A stretch of 64,000 nucleotides of DNA from Pyropia yezoensis (lineage: Eukaryota > Rhodophyta > Bangiophyceae > Bangiales > Bangiaceae), in assembly GCA_009829735.1 (NCBI GenBank), contig CM020618.1, positions 4,586,882 through 4,650,881 on the forward strand, written 5' to 3'. The stretch's first letter is position 1. Each line of letters opens with the position of its first letter. The notes beneath the pieces were generated by a model that saw only the letters and a list, made by a program, of their open reading frames with translations, did no database searches and was not told the DNA's origin. Positions 20,706 through 31,090 of this stretch are shown piece by piece. Position numbers and translations under genes: made by a program.

Positions 20706-21069
20706 TGTAGCAATATGGTTGGCCGTATTGTGACCCTAATATTAGGGGGGCTACTTCTAATCCTTAGCTTTCAACTTGATAGTCCGTACTGGTCACGGTA
20801 TCTATAAGTTACGTATGACCAGAGGGACTTGCATCTTGGGGTGGAGGGTAGTTAGTAGTGTCTCCGACGGTTTATAACGTGGGGGCCGGCGGCGAATCCA
20901 CCGCCGGCCAAGGCAGAACAACAAACCCCTCCCATTTGGGCTCCCATCTTGGTCCCGTGGCTTGCGCTCCAAGGACAGCAACCTTGGCCTCTCGATGACG
21001 TTGGTGTCGATCCCCCTTGGGGAGTGTTCCCTGAGAGTGGACGTGCAGCGGATACCCTATTGTGCTACA
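20706..21069 (+). repeat. E2 5' LTR
   Basis: Starts TGTAGCAATA and ends GTGCTACA; the 3' LTR has CGTAGCAATA and GTGCCACA. It contains a 9-bp stem hairpin (GGCCGGCGG 20884-20892 with CCGCCGGCC 20901-20909) and a TATA-like TATCTATAAG near 20799. The TGTAGCA start is shared with E1. Confidence 0.95.
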
Positions 21070-21073
21070 TTCG

Positions 21074-21092
21074 TGGAGCCGCAGGGGACGGG
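21074..21092 (+). other. E2 primer-binding-site-like sequence
   Basis: TGGAGCCGCAGGGGACGGG lies just after the LTR and matches the E1 PBS block TGGAGCAGCAGGGGA at all but one base. The leading triplet is TCG rather than TGG, so pairing to the tRNA CCA end is imperfect. Confidence 0.5.
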
Positions 21093-21294
21093 TTTCCGTC
21101 ACCCTTGTGGTGACGCCGTCTTCGGCCCTGGCACACGGATTGGGATCCGGTCCTTTTCTTGTACTCGTGGTGTTGCGACCTGATCGATAGTGTTGAGTTT
21201 TTACCTTTGACTGTGATCTACTGTTACGCTCCCCAATTTACCTCCTCGCTCTTCTATTCGTGGTGATTGTTACGTCGGTTGACTGATTGTGACT

Positions 21295-23478
21295 ATGTCT
21301 ACCCAAGAGACGGGGAACGTTCAAGATGACGGATCGGCGTCGACGCCGACTCCGGAGGTGACTACGGGAACCGGGATCGGGAACCCGATCGACAACATTG
21401 AGACGCCAATACTTTCCGGTGCCGGATCGACGTTTGGCACGGCTCGGACGGCAGGAGGCGGGGGCCCGCCTCAACTGTCATCGACCGACCTCACTCCGCC
21501 GCCTCCTTCACCAGGGGATTCCCTGATGGCATCATTGGCCCGCATCGAGGCCCGGTTTTCCGGACTCGACGCTCGTCAAGAGCGGACGAAGGACGCAATG
21601 GCAGTGTTGATGTCAACACGCCACACGACGGGACCCCGTCGTGTTCCTCCCACACCGGTACGGTTTGAACCGGCCGGACTACTTTCGGAGTCCACCGGGG
21701 TCGACCCCGGCGCAGCAACTCCCGGACAGCCCCCGGACACAATGGGGTATGGATCCGACTCGTCGGCAGAGTTGGAACAGAGCCACACGGAGCGATACGC
21801 TCGGAGCACCCGAAGCGGACTCCGCAGACACGACCCGGCGGATACTTACGCCGGTGGAGAGTCGGTTATTGGGGGAGGGGGTACCCTCTCACAGTACCCC
21901 CACGCCGAAGGAGGCCAGGCAACTCGGGTTCCCGAGGTGCCGACGCCTGAAGTACCATCTTCAGTGGTGGAAGCTATGACCGCGCGGGTAACTGCGAGCC
22001 TACTGAAGCGGATGGAGTCCGATGAGTTTGCTCATCAACTGGCTAAGCGACTGGATATCCAGGACGCTGACACGGAGATCGTCAACGAGGTCTTCCGGTC
22101 GGTTCTTACTCCGGAACGTTATCGTTTGGAGGACGGCTCTACCACCGTATCGGAATCGATGCGTAATACGTCGCATCGTGCGATCCGCTCTATGCAGACC
22201 CTTATGAAGGGAGTCCCTATGTTCGGAGGGCCGAACGGACGCCCGTTGGCAGTCATCGGCTTCTTGACTAGCTTCAAGGCAGCCGCGGACAAGGCCCTCG
22301 TTAACGAGGGGCTTGCCCTGGAGATCCTCCCGTTCTTTGTTGATGAACGGGTGCGGGGCATCCTTCGCCAGGCATCCCCGATGCCGGGAATGAGGGTTGC
22401 GGCCACCCCCATGGATTACCGTTGGATTCTCAAGGAGCTGCTGAGCAGTTGCCTCAGTAAGGATAAGTGCGAGGACCACTACCGGGCCCTGCGCACTGCC
22501 ACCGCCCAGAGCTGGGAGGATGAGGAGATGTTCGGACGACCGATTCAAGAGCTCGACTACGAGCTGGGGAAGCTCCTCGGAGAAGGGGAGCTACGGGCCA
22601 TCCTGTTCGCAGGAGTACCCAACTACGTGCGGATATCCGCACGGGGCGCCAACACGGCACGGACGAACTTCAGTCGACTGATGCATATGTGCAAGTCCCT
22701 GGGGGACGCCTACTGGGTGCTTCACCCGGAGTGTGCTCTTGCCCCAAAGCCCAAGGGGGAGGGGAGCAAGCTCAATCTTACCCCGGTACCGAGGCAAGAC
22801 AAGATGGAACGGAAGGCCGCACCGGTACTGGTGGCTACCGAGTACGCCCCCACAGGCGAGGAGGAATCACTGGTTGACCAGCAGGGCCACCCGCTGTTAC
22901 CGGCTACGCCGGTGATCGATGAGCAAGGTACGGTAGCGTACATCGCTCCAGCGGGGACCCAGTTCCAGGTCAGCGAGGGCCCGGGACGTCGCGTCCCGTA
23001 TGTACGGACTACGGGGTACTCCCCGGTGACGGGTAACCCTCACCAACCCTTGCCAACATGGGCGGTGCGCACGGAGGCACCTCCGCAGATTGCGGGCCGA
23101 CCCAACCGGTTGGGGGAGTCCATGTTCCGGTTGACCCAAGGACCCAAGGCCTAGCAGGGAGCAGGCACTCGGGCGCCCGAGGGAGGCAACCGCAGCTACG
23201 GGGCTGCCCCGATGCGAACTCAAGGTGGGACCGGCACGTCCGGATGTATGTTGTGTGGGGATCCCCAGCACTGGATGTCGTCCTGCCCACTCATCCCCGA
23301 GGAGTCTCGGCTGGCAGCGGCGCAACGCAAGGCATCCACCGGGGGGTATCCCGCCAGAGCACCCGGACCTGCACCGGGTAGGCAGCCAGCTCCAGGTGGA
23401 GTACTGGCCGTCGAGGAGGCACCTCCTCATCCGGATGTCCCGGAGGACAGCACCCGGACGAGCACGGGAAACGAGTAA
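21295..23478 (+). pseudogene. gag: E2 gag, with one in-frame stop
   Basis: Starts at ATG 21295. A Pro/Thr-rich N-terminus is followed by a gag/capsid-like helical domain (about 230-470). A TAG at 23152-23154 interrupts the frame, which then stays open to the TAA at 23476-23478. The part beyond the stop carries the zinc knuckle CMLCGDPQHWMSSC (23245-23286, C-x2-C-x4-H-x4-C), which E1 has in one uninterrupted gag. TAG followed by CAG suggests a Gln-to-stop transition or, less likely, readthrough. The end (GNE-stop) matches E1 and contains the slippery site. Confidence 0.88.
23466..23472 (+). promoter_or_regulatory. Candidate -1 ribosomal frameshift site, E2 gag-pol
   Basis: GGGAAAC in gag phase (G GGA AAC GAG TAA). 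The -1 frame is open from 23472 straight into pol. A small hairpin (CTGGGGTAACCCTAG, 23501-23515) lies 28 bases downstream and may act as a stimulator. Confidence 0.72.
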
Positions 23479-26400
23479 GAGGAAGGACGACACGGGGTCG
23501 CTGGGGTAACCCTAGCAAGCCACCCCGGACTGCCGCGGGGAAAGCCCCACGGAGAGCGCGGTTGAGCCGACGCCGCATCAACCCCCGGGTACACCTTCCG
23601 GCCCCGACGACACGGCGTCAGGGGATTGATGACCAACCACCAAGGTTGGGAGGAGAGGACGGGATGCCCCGTCACGTTGAACCAGCTAAGGGCCCTGTTC
23701 AAGATTCCCGAGGAATACCGGATATCGGTGTACGCCATGTGCTGTTTACCTTGGAGAACTTCAAGGTATCAGCCACACTGGGGGTTGACCCCCAGTCGAC
23801 ACGATCGTACTACCCTGTACTGGATACAGGGGCTGGACCCAACCTTATACGGAAGGATACCCTCCCGGACAAGTGGCTTCCGCGAGTCAGAGTGACTCGG
23901 GGACCCACCATCAAGGACGCGAATGGTCGCCTCATTCGTACGACCGCAGCGATGTCGCTGCGGGTTACCATCGGGGAACTCACCACGGAAGTCGACTTCC
24001 TGGTGTGTGAGACCCTATCGGTGCCCTGCATACTGTGGTGCACCTTCATCAACGTTCACGTGGATGCAATCCGGCCAGGCCGGAGGACCGTCGAGCTTCA
24101 AGAAGCCGCTTGGACGAAGCGAGGACATACGGCTATCGTCAGGGACCTGACGCTACAAGGGAGCCACGTTAACGTGGCTGAGGTGTACGCAAGCGTCGAG
24201 CCGAAGACACTTCGGTTGGCCAAGCGAACTCGCTTTGAGCCGTTGTCGGAGACAGTCCTCCCGGTTAACTGTGACCTCGCAGGCATCTGCAGAGTCCGGT
24301 CCAACCTGCGCACGTACAAGCGCCATGGGTTGACCATGGCCAACGGTCTCATAGACCTCCCATCAGGAGGGTCGTCCCTCCTGGTGATGGCGAACTATCG
24401 CCGTAAGGCAGTCACCCTCCCGAAGGGAACTATCCTCGGGATTGCCGAGCTCTACGAAGGAGATGTCCTTACCCCTGACAAGGAAGGTCAAGTGGACCCA
24501 CTTGAGGTGCTGGCGGCCGCCGAGACCACCGAGCGACAGCAACCCGATGACGGGAAGCCTAACCCATCGGCGGCTCCGGCGGACATGCTGCCAAAGGACC
24601 AAGAAGCACTGAAGGCCCTGGCCGAGGCTGACCTCGACCACCTTCCCCCTTCGGTAGCCGAAGGGGTACGACGGATGCTAAGAAAGCATGACGTCATGTG
24701 GACAGGCGGGGCCTTGGGTACCATTGGGGCAACCCAACATCGTATAGACCTGGAACCAGGCGCACGACCCGCCCGGTCACAACCGCACCGAGCGGGACCT
24801 ATGCAACGAGAGATCGTTGATGGAGAAGTGAAGAGGATGAGCGAAGCGAAGGTGATACGACCTTCGATGTCGGAGTGGGGTGCCCCAGTCGTTATCGTAC
24901 CGAAGAAGGATCAAACCCATCGGTTTTGCATCGATTATCGACGCCTCAACTTGGTTACCAAGAAAGACTCATACCCTTTACCAAGGATGGATGAATGCAT
25001 CGACTCCCTGGGGAAAGCTACGGTGTTTACCACCATCGACTGCAATGCCGGATACTGGCAGATCCCGGTGGCGGACGAGGATATCCCCAAGACGGCGTTC
25101 GTCTGTCACAGTGGAGTGTACGAGTTCCTAAGGATGCCCTTCGGATTGTCCAACGCCCCCGCTACATTCCAGCGGGCTATCGACATTATACTGTCGGGGG
25201 TGAAGTGGCGTAACTGCCTAGTGTACCTCGATGACGTCATCGTCTTCTCGCGTAACATGGATGACCATGTGCAACATGTTGACGAGGTACTCACCCTCTT
25301 GAGGGACGCCGGGGTAACCCTGCGTCTGAAGAAGTGCGCCTTCTTCCAACATACGGTCGAGTATCTGGGCCACCAGATAACCCCTGGTAAACTAGGGGTA
25401 CTCGAAGCCAATACCCGGGCACTCCGGGATGCCCGGTTCCCTAACACCCAGACGCAGCTCAAGAGCTTCCTGGGAATGTGCAACGTATACCGACGGTTCG
25501 TCAAGGACTTCGCTCGGATAGCTAAACCGTTAACGGTTCTTACGAGCAGTACCTTGCCCAAGGTACTCCAACCCCCTTCGCCTAGCGAAGAGGAGGCATT
25601 CGAGTCACTGAAGCGAGCCCTACTATCCCCACCCGTCCTTGCGTTACCGCACAGACGGGGTACCTTCTTCATCGATGTCGATGCGTGCGACACCCAAGTG
25701 GGATGCACCCTGTTACAGGGAGAGACGTTGGTCGGTTCCGATAACGTTATCCCGGACCTACGTCCGGTAGGGTACTTCAGCCGGACACTCAACCCGGCTG
25801 AACGTAACTATAGTGCCACCGAGCGTGAGTGCCTCGGGGTCATATGGGCAGTGCAACTGCTCCGTCCATACCTGGAGGGCTCCAGGTTCATCGTGAGGTC
25901 CGACCACGAACCCCTACGATGGCTCCTCAACCTTGGTGACAAGGACTCCGATAGCCATGGGAGGCTAGCCCGATGGAGGCTGAAGATGGCCGAGCACGAC
26001 TACCGCACCGTGTATAAGGCTGGGTCAACCCACCACCTCGGAGACGCGTTGTCTCGACTCGACACCCCGAGCGGGGATACCCGCCCGGTGGACGAGGACA
26101 TCCCGGTGGTACCGGTCTGCATGGTGGGTAACGCCACCCAAGGTATGGTTGACCATACCATGGCACACCGAGCATGCCCACTGACTCTCGCGGACTTCCG
26201 CGAGGCACAAGCCAATGACGACGACTGTAGACGCCATCGCGCTAACCTCCTGGCCGGTACGGCCGGCATCTTCTCCGAGAATGAAGACGGACTCATATAC
26301 CGGCGGGCACCCGCCGATGGACGACATCAAGTCGTGGTTCCCGTGTCCTTACGGCAAGCCGTCATGGAACGAGAACACGAGAACCCTACAGCCGGACACC

Positions 26401-27653
26401 CGGGGGGTTCACGTATGTTCGCAGAAATGCGAAGATTCTTCTACTGGCCAGCAATGGCCGTCGACGTGGTCGACCACGTAAGGGGGTACCACCCCTGTGC
26501 ACGTAACTGCATGAGTCTACATAGGCAGGCGTCTGCCATGAAACTGTTCCCACCTGATGGGCCCAACGAGCAAGTCGCTATCGACATACTCGGGCCACTT
26601 CCGGTGACGGAAGAAGGGAACAGGTACATCCTAGTCATGTCTGACCGCTTCACTAAGCTGTCACGAGCGGCAGCCATCCCGAATGATACGGCATACACGA
26701 TTATGAACGCAGTGGTTGACCACTGGATCAGTGCATACGGTGTCATGAAGCAACTCCTCTCCGACAACGGAGCAAATCTGACGTCGGCATTCTGCACTAA
26801 GGTCATGGACATGTTCGGCATCGAACCACGTCGGGCATCCGACTACCACCCGCAAACCAATGGGCAAGTGGAGCGGTTTAACCGCACCATCGTTAAGATG
26901 CTACAGTGCTACGTGGCCGAGCACACGAACACTTGGGACAGGCTTCTGTCCGTACTCACCCTGGCATACAATGCCAGGCCACATCGGAGTACAAACATCG
27001 CCCCACTGGAGTGGGTCATGCCACTAGGCGTCCGTAACCTGACGCTGCCACCTGGCAGGTGCACCCGGTATGATATACCGAAGGGCCGACCGGCCGAACG
27101 GATCCACTTAGCCTGGTTGGCCAAGCTATCGTGGATGATTCCTAAGCTCAAGGGTGCCCTTGACAGAACACAACTTCGATACAAGAAGAACTTCGACGCC
27201 CGACTACGGGTGCGCAACGCAACCCAGGTAACAGGTGACTGGGTCTACATCAGACACCAGAAGTTCCGAGGGAACAAGCTCATGCAACCGGTCAAGGGAC
27301 CGTACCAGATTCTCCACAGAGATGACCACTCTGTTATCTTACACTCCGATACGGAGATCCAACGCATCAGTGTGAATGATGTCACACCAGCGCCGAAGCC
27401 AGAACATCCTCAGCCGGTACCGGCTGGGTTGCTACATGAAGCGCTTACCACCCACCGGTCGGATGACCCGGTGGGACCGGATGGAATCCCATACCAGGTG
27501 GAGAGCATCGTCGGACATACCGACCCAGATCTACCAGAACCCTGGTACGTCAAGGTAATGTGGGTCGGTTACGACTCACCCACCTGGGAACAGGCGGCGA
27601 ATATACCCCGCCAACTACTCATGCCTTACATGAGGCGACGCCGCCTCCTGTAA
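23472..27653 (+). CDS. pol: E2 pol: protease, RT, RNase H, integrase, chromodomain
   Basis: About 1393 residues if entered by the -1 shift (the first in-frame ATG is 23664). Order: aspartic protease (VLDTGAGPNLI), RT (HRFCIDYRRLN, intact YLDD in LVYLDDVIVFS), RNase H (DVDACDTQVG, TERECLGVIWA), integrase zinc domain, integrase core with the three acidic residues (AIDILG, LSDNGAN, NGQVERFN), GPY-like segment (GDWVYIRH, KGPYQIL), and a C-terminal chromodomain (YQVESIVGH, YVKVMWVGYDSPTWE). A chromodomain on integrase defines chromoviruses and is thought to steer insertion to marked chromatin. The integrase HHCC motif reads YHPCARNC (26487-26510), where E1 has CVSCARNR, so the first zinc Cys is now Tyr. 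Otherwise complete. Confidence 0.94.
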   Translation, partial: RVRGRTTRGRWGNPSKPPRTAAGKAPRRARLSRRRINPRVHLPAPTTRRQGIDDQPPRLGGEDGMPRHVEPAKGPVQDSRGIPDIGVRHVLFTLENFKVSATLGVDPQSTRSYYPVLDTGAGPNLIRKDTLPDKWLPRVRVTRGPTIKDANGRLIRTTAAMSLRVTIGELTTEVDFLVCETLSVPCILWCTFINVHVDAIRPGRRTVELQEAAWTKRGHTAIVRDLTLQGSHVNVAEVYASVEPKTLRLAKRTRFEPLSETVLPVNCDLAGICRVRSNLRTYKRHGLTMANGLIDLPSGGSSLLVMANYRRKAVTLPKGTILGIAELYEGDVLTPDKEGQVDPLEVLAAAETTERQQPDDGKPNPSAAPADMLPKDQEALKALAEADLDHLPPSVAEGVRRMLRKHDVMWTGGALGTIGATQHRIDLEPGARPARSQPHRAGPMQREIVDGEVKRMSEAKVIRPSMSEWGAPVVIVPKKDQTHRFCIDYRRLNLVTKKDSYPLPRMDECIDSLGKATVFTTIDCNAGYWQIPVADEDIPKTAFVCHSGVYEFLRMPFGLSNAPATFQRAIDIILSGVKWRNCLVYLDDVIVFSRNMDDHVQHVDEVLTLLRDAGVTLRLKKCAFFQHTVEYLGHQITPGKLGVLEANTRALRDARFPNTQTQLKSFLGMCNVYRRFVKDFARIAKPLTVLTSSTLPKVLQPPSPSEEEAFESLKRALLSPPVLALPHRRGTFFIDVDACDTQVGCTLLQGETLVGSDNVIPDLRPVGYFSRTLNPAERNYSATERECLGVIWAVQLLRPYLEGSRFIVRSDHEPLRWLLNLGDKDSDSHGRLARWRLKMAEHDYRTVYKAGSTHHLGDALSRLDTPSGDTRPVDEDIPVVPVCMVGNATQGMVDHTMAHRACPLTLADFREAQANDDDCRRHRANLLAGTAGIFSENEDGLIYRRAPADGRHQVVVPVSLRQAVMEREHENPTAGHPGGSRMFAEMRRFFYWPAMAVDVVDHVRGYHPCARNCMSLHRQASAMKLFPPDGPNEQVAIDILGPLPVTEEGNRYILVMSDRFTKLSRAAAIPNDTAYTIMNAVVDHWISAYGVMKQLLSDNGANLTSAFCTKVMDMFGIEPRRASDYHPQTNGQVERFNRTIVKMLQCYVAEHTNTWDRLLSVLTLAYNARPHRSTNIAPLEWVMPLGVRNLTLPPGRCTRYDIPKGRPAERIHLAWLAKLSWMIPKLKGALDRTQLRYKKNFDARLRVRNATQVTGDWVYIRHQKFRGNKLMQPVKGPYQILHRDDHSVILHSDTEIQRISVNDVTPAPKPEHPQPVPAGLLHEALTTHRSDDPVGPDGIPYQVESIVGHTDPDLPEPWYVKVMWVGYDSPTWEQAANIPRQLLMPYMRRRRLL

Positions 27654-27728
27654 CAACCCAACCGACACCGACTTCGGATGTTGGGGGGTGGGGCTTAGAC
27701 CTACTAAGTAGGGTGTGACATGGTTACG

Positions 27729-27830
27729 GCAGACTTAGGATTCTAAGTCAAATCAGACTTAGGTTTCTAAGTCGAACCAAGCTTTGGTAACTAAGTAGAG
27801 TCAAGCTTAGGTAACTAAGTAAACCAGAAC
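27729..27830. repeat. 24-25-bp tandem repeat after E2 pol
   Basis: Four degenerate copies of AGACTTAGG..TCTAAGT-type units, each a small inverted repeat (ACTTAG/CTAAGT). They lie between the pol stop and the 3' end of the antisense ORF. They could form a row of hairpins that separates converging transcripts. Confidence 0.75.
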
Positions 27831-28130
27831 CTTAATAAGTTGACTTAAAAGTAAAAGCGAACTCCGATAATATCGAAGTAACCAGGGGGCTTACGAGGGA
27901 GGATGACCTCCCCAAGCCAAGACACAGAGTGAGGGAGGATGACCTCCCCAAGCATGAAACAACTGGAAGAAGTTGGACGGGAGGCAAGGCACCACTGAGC
28001 CAGAAGGGGCACTCCCCAGGGCAACAAACAGAGGCAAGCAATGCCCCCGAAGGGGATGACTTTAGACTCACTACTACCCGGCCACCATAAGGGCCACCGG
28101 GTCCCTCTCCCTTACAACCAATAACACTCC

Positions 28131-30500
28131 TCAGTGGGTAGACCCACTGCCCGAGGGAGGCCACTCACGCGTAAGCGCGTATACCTCCGTGCTCCACCGG
28201 TCGGCAATCTCACGACGGTCAATCACCCGAGTTACCTCGGTGCATAGCTGGACGGGGGTGCTGCGGCCAGCCTCCACGTCTTCCAGAGCTGTCTGGAGGC
28301 GGTCAAGCACACCACTGAAGCAACGCGCTGACCCAACCAGCGCAGCACCTGGGGGGATATCCCCCCAGCTAACAGAGAGACCCTCCCGCATTGCGCGGGC
28401 AACAAGGGCGTCAACGCCCTCATACCAGAGACGGGGACCCCCGTCATTCATGACAGGGGCGGTAGGTGACACTGGCGCAGCCAGAGGAGCCACAGGAGCC
28501 GACACGGCCACCACCGGAGCCGGTGGCGCCTGATATGAGGCCCGGTAGGACCCCACCGAAGGGCCTCCACCGTAACCCCGGCGGGGCTCCGCCCGACGAC
28601 GGGACACCTCACGCTCCCCACCCGCAGAGCCCCACTCTCGGGGACGACGGCCAACCGCCGCCGGTATCGGGTTACCGAACCACGGGGCAAGGACCTGAAG
28701 AGGGTCATGGATAACCATGGGAATACCCAGGTCAGCAACAGCCTCGGTGGACGCCCACCCATGGCAATTGGGCTCACCCGGCTGAGTACGCCGGATACGC
28801 AACGAGTGACGAGGCAAGGGGGATGCCCCAGCCTGCGGGTCCCGGTACGGGGGAAGGGCCAACACCCCAGCCCAGTTCACGGCATCATGAACAGCCAGCA
28901 GGGCCTCGTACTCCCGGGCCAACCCGGTCTTGGCGGCTATCAGGTCCACGCCCAACTGCGCGATGTGCCGACGGACACCCGTCGGAAGATGAAACAGGCG
29001 CCCCTGCCGGCGGACGGACAGCAAGAAGGAGGAAGCCTGCCCGAGGGTAACCTCAAGGGTGAAGGTACCCTGCAACGGGTGGACCGGCCGGGAGGCCAAC
29101 ACACTCCCGAAGTATCGGAGACAGGAGCCGGTGTCAAACCGGAAAGCAGGGGCGGGTTCCCACCCCTCCTGCCACAGAGGCGGGCGCACGGGAGTGTATA
29201 CCGGCGCACGACCGTTGCCGGTCTGCAACGCACACGTTATATCGGTGCGGAACGCATCCGCCCTGACACCATGGTTACGTCGCCAGCTCGACGCCGACTT
29301 CAAATCCGACATAGGCGGGTAGAAAGCCGTCAACGACAGATACGGGGATACCCCCGGGTAGTAATCAAAGTCGGGATACCGACCGGTATCGCCCACCGTC
29401 TCCCCAAACGCAACCGGCTCCGCCGCCGCCGCAATCCCTCGAGCACTAGCCGGGTAGTCAACCTCCCGCGGCAACGCGGGGGCAATCAGGTCGCATACCC
29501 CGAAGGCGGGGTCGAGGTAGACCTCACCCCGTCCCACCCGGGTGCGCCAGAGCTGCGCATGCCGGTCGTCCGGCTGACTCAGGATCCAATGGTGTTCCAC
29601 CCGCACCGCGTTCGGCTGGTTGACCAGCCGCACCAACTCCCGCTCCCAACTCGGGTCCACCCTGACGCGGCGGGAAGTCCCTCCAGAGAGACGCGATTGG
29701 TGGAAGTCCACCCTCATCCGCCCAGCGGACTCCATTGACTCTTGCACAGTCATGCCTCGAACCCGAGCCACCAAGTCGGACATCGACATGGCGGGTTGAC
29801 CAGCCGCCACGGCGACGCCGCCACCCAACGGGGCAACCCGGGCAGGACCAGGAAGAATCGGGGGCGCCGGGGGATGCCCCACCGGCAGATGGGCCGGCGC
29901 CGAAGGTGCACGAGGCCGAGGAGGAAGAAGAAGGGCGGGCGCCCGCCCGGAGTAGCTCCCGGAGTCCACTGCCATCGCGGTAGATAACTCTTGACCATCA
30001 CGCGTCCGCGGCACCGCGGGCAGAGCAGCGCCGCCACCCGGGCCCGACGAGGGTACCACGGGGGCAGCACGGGTAGACCCGCTACCCGCCGCAGCGGACA
30101 CACCAACCGAGCGGGCACCCGCGCCGTCTTGACCCGCCGTACCGGCCGGGGTGCCGCCACTACCATCCGCCACGCCGGCGACACCGTCTTGAGGTAGAGC
30201 CGCGCCAGCACCGGCGACAGAAGCCATCCGGGCCGCCGGAGGAGTAGCGGTAGAGGCCACCGCTGCACGCGGTTGTCCGCCACCCGACGGAGCCGTCGTG
30301 CCGCTGCACACGGACGACAACCCGCCCGGCGCGCCGTCCGGGGCCACACGAACGGTCACCCGGTCGTCCTCGTCCTCCGACGAGCTCGCTAAGAAGCACT
30401 CGGCGGCGGTGGCGGAGACGGGAACGTCGTCCACCATCACCTCCTCCTCCTCCTCAAGCAGGAGGTCGTCCTCGCCCCCGGGTACCTGGGGGTCCGACAT
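28131..30500 (-). CDS. E2 antisense ORF (accessory protein, unknown)
   Basis: An uninterrupted 789-residue ORF on the strand opposite gag-pol, starting at ATG 30500 about 590 bases inside the 3' LTR. The N-terminus is very acidic (DDLLLEEEEEV, SSSEDEDD), then Ala/Pro/Gly-rich to about 250. A globular part follows (about 260-600) with normal composition and aromatic residues. A short Arg-rich hinge and Pro/Ala linker lead to a C-terminal domain (about 690-780). By eye two motifs match the E1 antisense ORF: LFHLPTGVRRHIAQLGVDLI and TPVQLCTEVTR...WST. Opposite-strand ORFs between pol and the 3' LTR are known in some plant Ty3/gypsy elements, but I do not recognise this protein. Transcription from the 3' LTR in reverse is a plausible source. 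The gene is open although gag carries a stop. Confidence 0.75.
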   Translation of the reverse strand: MSDPQVPGGEDDLLLEEEEEVMVDDVPVSATAAECFLASSSEDEDDRVTVRVAPDGAPGGLSSVCSGTTAPSGGGQPRAAVASTATPPAARMASVAGAGAALPQDGVAGVADGSGGTPAGTAGQDGAGARSVGVSAAAGSGSTRAAPVVPSSGPGGGAALPAVPRTRDGQELSTAMAVDSGSYSGRAPALLLPPRPRAPSAPAHLPVGHPPAPPILPGPARVAPLGGGVAVAAGQPAMSMSDLVARVRGMTVQESMESAGRMRVDFHQSRLSGGTSRRVRVDPSWERELVRLVNQPNAVRVEHHWILSQPDDRHAQLWRTRVGRGEVYLDPAFGVCDLIAPALPREVDYPASARGIAAAAEPVAFGETVGDTGRYPDFDYYPGVSPYLSLTAFYPPMSDLKSASSWRRNHGVRADAFRTDITCALQTGNGRAPVYTPVRPPLWQEGWEPAPAFRFDTGSCLRYFGSVLASRPVHPLQGTFTLEVTLGQASSFLLSVRRQGRLFHLPTGVRRHIAQLGVDLIAAKTGLAREYEALLAVHDAVNWAGVLALPPYRDPQAGASPLPRHSLRIRRTQPGEPNCHGWASTEAVADLGIPMVIHDPLQVLAPWFGNPIPAAVGRRPREWGSAGGEREVSRRRAEPRRGYGGGPSVGSYRASYQAPPAPVVAVSAPVAPLAAPVSPTAPVMNDGGPRLWYEGVDALVARAMREGLSVSWGDIPPGAALVGSARCFSGVLDRLQTALEDVEAGRSTPVQLCTEVTRVIDRREIADRWSTEVYALTREWPPSGSGSTH

Positions 30501-31078
30501 GGTGAAACCAGGGTAGCAGGGGCGGCCCGTCAGACAAGCCGTCGACGGCTACGACCCGGTACGGTGAGACAACCGGGACGAGCCAGGGAAGCGCGGGCAC
30601 CCGCGCTTATGACCACAAACGGCCACGAGAAGCGCCGCAAGCACGCGGGTCGACCCGCGCTCCACGAGGCTACGAACGCGCTCCACCCAGGCACCTGGGC
30701 GGGCTGGGGCCACACCCCCGTACGGGGCAACCAAGAGGGGTTCACCCGGAAACCGCCCCCGCTAAAAGCGGGAGCGGCCGCCCCCATTCACTCGGTAACA
30801 CGAGAGGGGCTCCCCTACCACCAGACACCTGGTGGCGGATCCGCTTGCACCACCCCTCGGAAAGGGGGGTCGTGAACAGAAACCCGCATCGGGAATTCAA
30901 CTGTCCGGAAAACGGATCGTGTGTGTACCACACAAAGGGGGGCACCCCCCTCAGACAACCTCGAAAAGGGGTGTCTGTCGCGACAGGGCGCAAAGCCCCA
31001 CCCGACTGGTAAACGGTCACGCGACCCACTTACATTCGGTAACCCGAATGCAACTCGACCCGAGGACGGGCCGAATCT
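30501..31078. other. E2 region between antisense ORF and polypurine tract
   Basis: About 580 bases without a supported gene. It would hold the antisense ORF's 5' leader. It contains several short hairpins, for example CATTCGG/CCGAATG at 31033-31050 and CACCAGACACCTGGTG near 30819. Confidence 0.6.
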
Positions 31079-31090
31079 AAGGGGGGGATA
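31079..31090 (+). other. E2 polypurine tract
   Basis: AAGGGGGGGATA immediately precedes the 3' LTR, the expected place for the plus-strand DNA primer. Confidence 0.8.

Noticed and set aside
20708-20710. TAG as the natural end of E1 pol
   Set aside because: It lies in the first bases of the E2 LTR and is a product of the insertion.
28707-29738. 343-codon plus-strand ORF inside E2
   Set aside because: Shadow of the antisense ORF on the minus strand; Arg/Gly/Pro-rich and without motifs.
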